From Paracyclopina nana (lineage: Eukaryota; Arthropoda; Copepoda; Cyclopoida; Cyclopettidae): a DNA stretch of 64,000 bases. The stretch spans positions 8,742,001 to 8,806,000 of the forward strand of contig JAGUCH010000003.1 of NCBI GenBank assembly GCA_019096065.1, in the 5' to 3' direction. This document shows, one piece after another, positions 51,778 to 60,600 of the stretch. Made by a program: the position numbers and the translations under genes. A model generated the notes under the pieces. It was not told the DNA's origin and ran no database searches. It saw only the letters and a program-made list of their open reading frames with translations. Position 1 is the first letter of the stretch. The number at the start of each line of letters is the position of its first letter.

Positions 51778-52911
51778 ATGGAAAACGAGAACATTTACCA
51801 AGTCTTCCAGGAGAGCTACGCCAAAAACAGCGCCAGTCCGGTCGGCAGCAAGATCATGGACAGCTACGCGTACCCCAACACGCAGCCGCTGCCCGACTTT
51901 CAGCAGAACATGTGGACGCCCACGCCGCAGCAGCAGCAGCACGCCGCCTATCCCGGCTCGGAGCTCGACTTCCCCGGCGGCGTGGCGCCCGGCCTCCACA
52001 GTTTCAACAGACAGCAGCAGCAGCCTCAGCAGCCGCAGTTCTACAATCAGGAGTTCTACGACATGCCCGCTCAACAAAACAACTTCATGCACTACGACCC
52101 CGCGACGGCGGCCATGATGATGCCGCCCACGCACTCGGGGGTCGTGCCCACCTACCCCGCCGCGGCTGCAGCCGCCGTCGTCTCGGCCCCGCCGCCCTCC
52201 ATCCCTCAGACTCAATCCAATTCAGTATCCGTGAACAGTTGGCCCCAACAGCAGCAACATTTCGTGGGCAAGCTGGAGCCGCCGCCCACCCCGCTATCGT
52301 CTCAAGATCCGTACCACGAAGTTGCAGCAGCCTTACCTCCTGACCCCTTCGACCCCTTCGCCATCGAGCAGCCTTCGTCGACAGACGCCTCCATCCACTC
52401 GCCACCCCCCACACCCATGACACACGGCGCCACCGGCCGGAAAAGCGGCCGCGGGGGCAAATCGGGCATTAACAACGGCAAGGGCGGCGTGACCAAGAGA
52501 AGAGGAGGTAAATCCGCTGCGGCCTCGGCCACCTCCGGCGGCTCCGTGTCCGGCGGCGAAGACTCCAACCTCGACCCCGTGACGAGAGCCATGAAGGAGC
52601 GAGAGAGGCGAGTGTCGAATAACACACGCGAACGGATTCGCATCCGAGACATCAACGAGGCGTTGACAGAACTGGGTCGAGTCGTCATGACCTTGAGGCC
52701 GAAGGCTGCTGACAAACCCCAGACCAAATTAGCCGTCCTCAACATGGCCGTGGAAGTTATCACGCACCTCGAGAAGAAAGTCAGAGAACGAAACCTAAAC
52801 CCCGCAGCTTTGGCACTCAACAGAGCCCCCGGAGGCCCGTTTCCACCCGCGAGTGCGGCCTCCACCTCGGCCTCGCCGGCTGACTTGCATCACCTCGCTG
52901 GAAGCAGCTAG
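51778..52911 (+). CDS. da: Daughterless / E-protein class I bHLH transcription factor, compact single coding exon
   Basis: Nuclear class I bHLH protein that dimerises with tissue-specific bHLH partners (achaete-scute, atonal, twist types) and binds E-boxes. In insects it acts in neurogenesis, sex determination and oogenesis. 377 aa. N-terminus NIYQVFQESY resembles the conserved start of Da (YEVFQ). Gln-, Pro- and Ala-rich middle (poly-Gln at 51-54 and 79-86). Gly/Lys/Arg-rich stretch 219-245. Basic region and HLH about 274-331: ERERRVSNNTRERIRIRDIN, then ADKPQTKLAVLNMAVEVI. RERNLNP at 336-342 is the E-protein-specific extension. It is far shorter than Drosophila Da (about 700 aa), lacks the usual CLKRREEE tail, and has no intron in the coding sequence. 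It could be a trimmed orthologue or a divergent duplicate or retrocopy. Confidence 0.9.
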   Translation: MENENIYQVFQESYAKNSASPVGSKIMDSYAYPNTQPLPDFQQNMWTPTPQQQQHAAYPGSELDFPGGVAPGLHSFNRQQQQPQQPQFYNQEFYDMPAQQNNFMHYDPATAAMMMPPTHSGVVPTYPAAAAAAVVSAPPPSIPQTQSNSVSVNSWPQQQQHFVGKLEPPPTPLSSQDPYHEVAAALPPDPFDPFAIEQPSSTDASIHSPPPTPMTHGATGRKSGRGGKSGINNGKGGVTKRRGGKSAAASATSGGSVSGGEDSNLDPVTRAMKERERRVSNNTRERIRIRDINEALTELGRVVMTLRPKAADKPQTKLAVLNMAVEVITHLEKKVRERNLNPAALALNRAPGGPFPPASAASTSASPADLHHLAGSS

Positions 52912-53636
52912 ACCATATCATCCATTTTTTCGATTACGGAAAACGCTTTTATACACACAACTACAACTGCGCACGCACGTACACGCACGAGCATCTATTG
53001 GCGATAAATTCATAGCTATCGAAGAAGTATTGGGACGATTAGTCATGATGCGTTGGCATCTTCCAAGAAGCAAAGTGTGGGGGGATCATTTTTTACAGAG
53101 ACTGAATCTGGACACATTTTCAACCCGCCGATGATGATGTCACAAGGTTTTATAAGTGTGATAAATAGCTGCGTGTACTTATATTCTGTGCTTTTATTGA
53201 TATGCATCATTATTGTCATCATCAGAGCCGAGGAAAGCTCTTTGATGATGAAGAAGACCGAACACTTGTACATCTCTCCTTATCCCACTCCCCACTCGCG
53301 TTTAGCCAAAAATAATAACTTGAAGAAAGGCCAGCCCAAAAAAAAAAAAAAGAAATCTGTCTCTATTTTTCTCAACTATGGCACAATTATGACTGCTACA
53401 TCATCATAGTTTAAGTGCATTTTGAACAAAGAAATACATGACTACTAGTACAAATGACCACCTCAGTTTTTTCTCAGGTTGCGTGAGTTACTGCTCTGTT
53501 CGAGGATGAAATCCGCGAGGGAAAGCTCTCCAGTCAGAAAGTAGAGAAAGCCGCCAAGCAGCAAAGGGCACTAGCATAAACAATCCCTATCCTATAGCAG
53601 CATTTTCGTTTGGGGTGAGCAGACAATGTAACTGGA
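52912..53636 (+). other. daughterless 3' UTR and spacer to the cornichon gene
   Basis: AT-rich, with a poly-A tract near 53339-53351. Short frames only. Some of this is presumably da 3' UTR, but no canonical polyadenylation signal stands out. Confidence 0.55.
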
Positions 53637-54328
53637 ATGGCAGTGTGCAGCGACATTTTCCTCTACTCATTTTGCCTCTTGGACACTGGATCGCTCATAT
53701 TTCTCCTGATTTTCTTCATCATCACCTTGTCTGACTTGGAATGCGACTACCTCAACGCGCAAGAGTGCTGTTCAAAGCTCAACTTTGTAAGTAAGGCCAA
53801 CTTGTGATCGCTGATTATCCATCATGATTTCATTTAGTGGAACGTGCCCAAATTATGGAGTCAATTAGCGATGCTGTTCCTCCTCTTTGTGTGCGGTCAC
53901 TGGGTGATGTTTCTGCTAAACCTACCCATTTGCATCTTTTTAGTGAGGAGGTGAGAAGTGGCTCATTATAGCCCCTCGCATTTGCCTAATACTATTCCTT
54001 CCAGATTTCTTTACTTTCCTCGGGGAAATATGGGAGAGTACGATCCCGCCGAAATTCATGACAAAGGCATGATGAAGAAACACTTGATAGGGGTTGGCAT
54101 ACATCTCGGCTGGCAGATGGTGGGATTTTTTCTCTTCCTCTACTGGTACGACTCTCATCGCTTTGCTTTCGATGAACCTCATTTGAATTTAATTGCAGCC
54201 TTTTAGACGCTGTGATGAAAGAACCTGTCCTCATTCAACACGACGATGACGTCGAAGTCTACAATCGCCCAGCTGCATCGGAGTACTACAGAACCAAAGC
54301 ACCGCCCAGCCTGGACGATGAGATGTAA
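53637..54328 (+). CDS. CNIH4: Cornichon-4 homologue (ER export receptor)
   Basis: Three-helix membrane protein of the early secretory pathway that recruits cargo into COPII vesicles. Human CNIH4 handles G-protein-coupled receptors. Exons 53637-53786, 53838-53950, 54005-54145 and 54199-54328, with phases 0, 2, 2, give 177 aa. CNIH4-specific features: [23 protein letters not shown] in the first helix and loop, LLNLPICIF in the second helix, and [16 protein letters not shown] before the third. These separate it from cornichon proper. The third helix is followed by about 38 extra cytoplasmic residues, acidic and tyrosine-containing, ending PPSLDDEM. Human CNIH4 stops right after the helix, so the tail is a lineage extension. 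The gene is convergent with the rca1 gene downstream. Confidence 0.93.
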
Positions 54329-54339
54329 TCGCTATAACA

Positions 54340-54345
54340 TTTATT
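54340..54345 (-). terminator. Candidate polyadenylation signal of rca1, overlapping the cornichon 3' end
   Basis: AATAAA on the minus strand about 230 bases beyond the rca1 stop and only 12 bases past the cornichon stop codon on the other strand. If used, the two 3' UTRs overlap tail to tail. Confidence 0.45.
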
Positions 54346-54574
54346 GATTGCGCTGATGTGTCATTATAAAAGTATTATTACTGTTCATTAATAATTTTCT
54401 TCTTCCTCGCGTTATGGTACATGTGTCGAAAGCTCGAATATTTTCACTGGGGCAATGTATGGAGAAGCTTCATTGAGTCATTGTACTGTGCGTGATGTGT
54501 CTAAGTTCATATGGCAGTCCCACGTGAAAGTTGTAGTCTTTATGGTAAAAAATTGAAATGGATGAGCAGAAACA

Positions 54575-56545
54575 TTACAGCCTTTTCAACCGGCGCTTGG
54601 ACTGCTTGGATGACACACGAGCCTTGGAAGAGAGTCCTGCTGAGGAGGTGGATGCAGTTGATCCCGTTGGAGAACCCGCCTTGATTTTGCCTCCTCGCGC
54701 TAGCCGACATGGACTCCCATGATGGTAGGAACACATACAGAGTGTGCAAAAAGTGAACTGGCAACTGATCCTTGAGCAAGATGCGCGATTTTCACTCGGC
54801 TGCACTCGAGATGGGCAAGTGCAGCGAGGGCAAGGTTGCAGTTTCTCATCGGGACCGAGTCGTTGCGCCGCCTAAAACATACAAAAAAGGGCTCCATCAT
54901 TTTGTCCGACAGATTTCGCCATATTGCAAAGTGTCCGACACATTTGGTATAGTTGCAAAATGACCGACAAAATTTTGGTGACGAGTACGCTTTCTGTCTG
55001 ACCCATTTTTTATAGACGCAAAATGATCGACACATTTTTGGAGACGTGTGCGTATTCTGACCGACACATTGGTATGGTTGCAAAGTGACTGGCAAATACA
55101 GCAAGAGCCTAGTAAAATCTTATCAGCCTCCAATCTTACTTGAACTCTTGATTTAAATAAATTATACTCTAATGTAATCCAAGCCTAAGTTGGGACCTTT
55201 CAATGACCTATGTATCAAGGCCACGAAGGCCAGTGAATACCATAAAATAATAACAATCAACAAGCCCATTTCTTAAAAACTTAGTCTAACTTTTGGGTCT
55301 ACACTTGAGGTAACGATTAATTCTAAGGCTGATCTTATTCGATGAGTTAACTTATTCTAGTGCATCATCAAAATGGCCTCTGTATTTGCGATTTTCCAAA
55401 ACAACAGCTAAAGCACATTTTTCCCCACCATACCCTGTCCAATAATTCGCTGGAATGCTAGCAATACGCTTTTTTCATCAAAAACTATTAAGATTGATAC
55501 AAAAACAAGTGTCGGACATTTTACACCTGGGTAGTGGATTGTGTCGGACATTCTACAACTCTGACAAATCATTCGGGCATAAAACGTAGAAGATGTCGGA
55601 CATTTTATAGCTTGATGGTCGAACAAAAAAGCTCCCCGTTCAAAATAATTCGATATGTTCAAATCATACCTCAGTGAAAAGCTTGTGCCTGAACTTGCTT
55701 GGGCTGACAATTGAAGACTTGGAAATTTCCTGGCGAAGAGCTGCATTCGGGCTATTTCCAAGTCTCGGAGATCTGCGTTGTTCCAAGGGTCGCTGTTTCA
55801 CCGGTGACAGCAGCAAGTTGGAAACGCTACTCAAGGGCTTTCTTGGGCTGGTCTTGGCCAACCTCGCCTTCATCCCCTTGAAACAGAGGGCGTTCTCCGA
55901 AAATTTCTCCTTGGCCGCGATGTAACGCTCAGAAGCCTCAGGATCCGCCAACACGGCCTCATTCCAGCTGGTCGACACTTGCAAGGCCCTAGCCAAGTCC
56001 TCTTCAGTGAGGTAGCGCCAGACGAGGCGAAGGATGTGGAGCGTGCCCATGTCAGCCAATCTTCTAATAATGTCACAGCTTTCCCGGCCTTCAAACAAGC
56101 CTGGTCGATAGACGATTCTGATCTTTTTTGACACAATACTGGCAGCGTCAATACCAGAGTCATCTTTAGGATATTTCCTTAGGTCAAATGAAGCATGAGA
56201 GGAGGAGTCAAGTGAGCCAGACCATTGGCGGGTTCGAGAGCGAGTGATGACTGGAACAGTCCGTTTGGGTATCGCGCCCCTTGATCTGTCGATTGACCTT
56301 TCAGCCGAGGACAAGTCTGAGTCGGCTGACTCGAAGCCAGAGTCCACTAATGAACTGCTGACCACTGGAGAAGTCACAAATAGATCGCTCAGAGACTTGG
56401 CATCCACATGCATGGGAGTGCTGGTACATCGTGTCAACTTGACCTCGGTGAACTGCGGAGGCCTCGGACTCAAGAATTGCACTTGCTCCTCTTCAATCAT
56501 GGTATCGTCGAGGCCCTCGACATCTTCTGCTCTTTGAGAGGCCAT
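54575..56545 (-). CDS. rca1: Rca1/Emi1-type F-box and zinc-binding-region inhibitor of APC/C
   Basis: Inhibitor of the anaphase-promoting complex (FBXO5/Emi1 in vertebrates, Rca1 in flies) that lets mitotic cyclins accumulate in S/G2. Exons 56545-55670 and 54871-54575, phase-0 junction, 390 aa. In order: DSGFES at 68-73 fits the beta-TrCP phosphodegron DSGxxS. A second DSG lies at 129-131. F-box about 158-200 (LRLVWRYLTEEDLARAL). RHKL just before the exon junction is a candidate D-box. The second exon encodes the ZBR zinc fold, with cysteines and histidine in the order of QPCPRC, CQFTFCTLC and YHHGSPC. The protein ends KRRLKRL, the RL-type tail that in Emi1 contacts the APC/C. The intron is nearly filled by a foldback-like element. 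Length is close to fly Rca1 (about 410 aa). Confidence 0.93.
54889..55638. mobile_element. Foldback-like element, family A, copy 2, in the rca1 intron
   Basis: About 750 bp with the same modules as the copy at 15525. The left arm repeats CCGACA with GGTATAGTTGCAAAATGACC (54889-55105). The right arm repeats TGTCGGACATTTTA (55508-55638). The spacer of about 400 bp is longer. The termini are GGGCTCC... and ...GCTCCCCG. Flanking 9-mers at 54880-54888 and 55639-55647 match at 7 of 9 positions, an eroded target duplication. On the rca1 sense strand its edge lies only about 18 bases upstream of the 3' splice site, so its terminal T-run may supply the pyrimidine tract. Confidence 0.8.
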
Positions 56546-56681
56546 CGTTGCACTATCTTCTTGTGCTTTTCATGTTTGCGGGGAAATGCGCAGATGATAT
56601 TTTTCGCAGCTGGAAAGTTTGACCGCCAATAGTATGTTTTGAAAATCTTGCCGCCCTGACAGATGGGCACGCCACACTGGA

Positions 56682-56689
56682 TTTGGCGC
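56682..56689 (+). promoter_or_regulatory. E2F-like site upstream of rca1
   Basis: TTTGGCGC matches the E2F consensus TTTSSCGC and is followed by GC, about 140 bases upstream of the rca1 start codon. A CHR-like TTTGAA lies at 56638-56643. Human Emi1 is a known E2F target induced at G1/S, so conserved cell-cycle control is plausible here. Confidence 0.45.
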
Positions 56690-57225
56690 GCACAAAAAAA
56701 TGGCCGTTTTTATATCAATTAGATCTCTGAATAAAATAAAACTAAAAAGAAAGTCATTTTAGCTTGTGGGCCTTTATTCACATAATTTTTTAGGTCGACA
56801 TAAGGCGTTGATTATCTTGGATATTGCTAAACGCAGAAAATAGTTTTGCGTTTCCACGCAAACTTAGATACAATGAATTAGAAAACCCCAAGCGTTTGTA
56901 AAAAACGCCAAACTTGTTCCTCTTGCGAATCTAGCAAGCACTGCAACCATGACTTCTCACACTAATTTTACTAGCCAGAGCTGCAAGTTCTCTCATGAAA
57001 TTTTGATGATTTTGTGCTAAAATGTGCAAAGTTAATAGGTTTCAACCGTTTAATCCGTATGATTAATGCCCTGATAAAAAAATAATGCTCAATGTTCTTT
57101 ATGTTTACAAATCAGCTGGTTGCATTTTGACTGATACTCGTCAACCAAGTTGAGAGGCAGTCATAAAAGTGTACACCTATACAAACTTTATACTAGTTCT
57201 TTATGTGAACGTTTGAGCAGACCAA

Positions 57226-57455
57226 GGTCCTTTCCATGTGCTCACTTTTGGTTTTGAGGTACAAAAAAAATGTACCACGCAAAACCGTTTTTGCAAGACC
57301 GTTTTCATTGTTTATTTACGTTTTTGTTTACTTTTTACGTACTGGATGTTTACTTATTTGTTTACTTCTTTTGCTACTCGCCAAAGACCAATTTTTTTGT
57401 ACCATCAAAAACCGTTTTTCAGTTTTATTTTTTGAACAAGCACATGGAAAGGTCC
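57226..57455. repeat. 230-bp MITE-like element with terminal inverted repeats
   Basis: GGTCCTTTCCATGTGCT at the left end is repeated in inverted form at the right end (AGCACATGGAAAGGTCC) with one mismatch in 17. An inner pair around GGTACAAAAAAA is also inverted. The centre is T-rich and non-coding. It lies in the rca1-PSME4 intergenic region. Target duplication was not resolved. Confidence 0.7.
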
Positions 57456-57663
57456 CAAAACTGATTTAAATATTCAGAAAGCTCAAAACAGGTCTTTATG
57501 GAACACACAATTTGGTTTGTTGGTTCGCATCATGCAAACTTTTTGAGCTCGTCTTAATCTCGATCCAGCGTCAATATGGCAATAATCCTTATCCCGCAGT
57601 AGTGGTGCAGTGAAGGGAAAATTAATCGAGTCATTGTCAGTTTGTCGTCCGAAGTGGTGCACT

Positions 57664-60600
57664 ATGGATGATGATGAAATTACTGACGAGACTCCCTTTG
57701 ACGAAGCAGAGCTTGCAACCGAAGAGGAAATCCAGCAGCGCAAAGATGATCGCGCTCGCATTCTTGGGTTTTACCCGCAATGTGAAGTCGCTTACAATGC
57801 CCTGCTACCATATGCTGAAAAGCTCGACAAGGAGTCACTTGACATGTGGAATGATGTGAAAACCAACCTCGGCAGGGCAATAAGCCTCCGTGAGCTTCGT
57901 CCAGGCTATGTCATGTGGACTGGCAAGTTGGTCAAGTGAGTTAATTACCACCTTAGTTATGATTTACGTAATTTGACCTTGCAATCGGTAGGTTCATCAA
58001 CTTGTATGGTTACAAGTTTTCCAAAGAGGACCATATCATGATGATCAATCTCTTGTTTGATGTGCTTAATTTGTGTGATCTGGATCCGTGGCTGATTAAC
58101 CGAACTGCGAGCACGTTGAACGTTCTCTTGCGGAAACGAAAGCTGCTTGAGCCCTGTGACTTGGAGATCAAATGGAGACCGCTCTACGAGCTCTATGAAA
58201 GGCTGTTTTACAACCCGTACGAGCCTCTAGGAATGATACATTATCCCAAGTAAGTTTCGGATCTCTTCTCTTCATGCATGTAATTGACGGCTAGGCCAAG
58301 ATGTAACGGCTAAGGTTACTGCTCATGAGTGCTTCTGTTAAAAACTCAAATTACTACGCTTGTGCAGCATTGATGACTCGGGCTCGCTCGAAGCAACTCT
58401 CCGGTTTTTTGAGGCAGAGTTCGAGAGACTTTTGTACCTTGCGTCATCCACCCACCGGCATATTGGTATGGATAGAAGGTCGCAAACTCACAAGGATAGG
58501 TATTTTCTGCCTTTTGATTAGTTTTTTTTCTCTAATATTCCTTTCTGTACATGTACCCACCCGTTTCATTTCTGCTGCAGTATACTCACGTCTTCCTCAG
58601 TTGCATGTCGCAAGCTTAGCGTTCGATATATTCAGCAACTCAAAGATCAGAATCACGCCACTCTCCTTTTTAGCCCGTTAGAGAACACGATTAGAAGTCT
58701 TATAAGGAACAGTCGTCCCTACTTTGGATTAGAAGCCACTCAAGAAATGCTGGAAGAATGGCGGCCTCTGATGTGTCCCTTTGACGTTACCATGTCTAAA
58801 GCAATGGGCTACTGCGAAATGTTTCTACCGACATTTAACTGTCAGCATGTTGCTGACCAAACGTACCAGCTGTGGTTTCTCGAAATCATGGCCTTTTGGC
58901 AAGCCAACTCCAACTCTGCCTTGTTTGAGCCCAATATTTTCTCCTTAATGTGTCGACTGGCCGAAGACACTGCTGGCTATTTTGACTGGGGACCCTACAT
59001 TCCTTACTTCATGACTCGAATCCACCAGTCTTTCGAGCTTCCAGTCACCTACAAGAACATTCAGCCTACGAAAAAAGCGGCATTGGACAAAAGTGCGGCT
59101 GTCAAATGGATTTTGGCTGCCATGGGAAGCAATCCAGAGATATTCGACAATCTGGAGCAAATGTTCAATTCACTCGAATCTTACTTCCACTCTGCCAACT
59201 TTGGCAGACACTCGCCTAAAATTACTGACTTTCTCGTCAAGTTGGTCAATGGATTTGTGGACAAAATACATAAAGAAAGATATCTTCGAAAGCGCCCTTG
59301 GGGCTGCGTTATCCCCGAGGATAAAAAAGCCACAGACGAACAAATTACTCGATTTGTGAAAATTCTTATGCCTGTTTGCTTGACTGGGATGTTTTTTAAG
59401 GTATCATTTATCCCTAGCTTAATTACAGCATTACAAAACTACCAATTTTCTAGGCTGGATTGAACTATTTTAGCAAGGTGTTGCAAATGTTGACATTCTT
59501 GAGGCCAGAAATAACCATTCCACCAATAGTGGAAAAGGTTTTTGTTGCGATTGACACCTTGACTGAGCCCCATAAACTCACCACTTGCATGTTGTCGGTG
59601 ACAGCGATGGCCCGAAGCGTGGTCCAACCGGGCTCTTTTTGCAAGGAAGCTGCGACAAATGTGATTCCTCTGCTGATGGCCACTTTGCCAGCCATTGATC
59701 CAAACGACATGAACAAGTCACTGGTGGCATTCCAGTTGATTTCCACTTATTGCATGATTGTCCCTTTGGTGGACTGCTCAAATGCCAATCAGTTCTACAA
59801 TGATTTGACAGACGAGGAGACACTCATTTGCTCTCAGACTGCTCAATTTGAGGATTTCATAGCGGAATTTTTGGACAAGTGCTTCGCCTTAATTGAGTCA
59901 TCTTCGTTGGAGCAAACACGCGAGGAGGTGGGAGCATTTTTGGCCAAAGCTCTATGGCCTGTATTTCCGCTCCGATGGATGTAATCTCTCGTTTTTTAGG
60001 TAAGTCTGAGTGACCATCGTAACAGCATCGAAGAAACGATGAAAGATGTGGGAATGGCCTCAGCCTTTAACGTCATTATCAACAACTGCTCCGAGCATTT
60101 GTACGGCATTGCCCTCAAGAAGGTGCAGTCATTTATTCGTGGGAGAATTTTGGAGACCAAAATTGCTGGCAAAATAGCCGCTAGTCTGTGTCGGTGCCTC
60201 GTGTGGTCAAGGCCAGAAAAGGGCCTCCCTGCTTTCGTGCCTCAGGCTTGTGCCACAATAAGTGATCTGCTCACAGAGGATTCGATTGAGCATGAAAATT
60301 TGATTGACGATGAGCTCAAGTTCAACTTGCTCATTCTCTCCGAGGTACGTAAAAACGGACCTTGTTATACGTCCTTACTAATTTACTTCTTATTTAAGTG
60401 CGTGAGGACTCGAGGTCGTCATTTGTTGCCATATTTAGACAGCATCAAGGCCATTTTGAGAAAATCGCTACGAATGAAGAGTAGAGATGGTCGAATGGCT
60501 GCGAGCATTTTGCTCAAGAATCTCCTTCGTTCCATGACGATCACGTTTTCCGAGGAGTATCGATCCTGCCCCGAAGGCCCAGATCTACCGATTAGTGAAA

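Larger units (their letters stand above)
56546..57663. other. Divergent promoter region between rca1 and PSME4
   Basis: About 1.1 kb between two divergent start codons. It contains the E2F-like site near rca1, a 230-bp MITE-like inverted repeat nearer PSME4, and otherwise AT-rich sequence with short frames that fall inside the MITE. Confidence 0.65.

Noticed and set aside
51576..52343. 255-codon plus-strand frame overlapping daughterless
   Set aside because: Shadow frame of the GC-rich, Gln/Pro-rich da exon; composition is Arg/Ala-rich without motifs.
57236..57469. Three overlapping Phe/Leu/Tyr-rich plus-strand frames
   Set aside because: They lie inside the T-rich MITE and differ only by frame; not protein-like.
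58325..58681. 118-codon frame in PSME4 intron 2
   Set aside because: Wrong frame relative to both the main splice route and the possible cassette.
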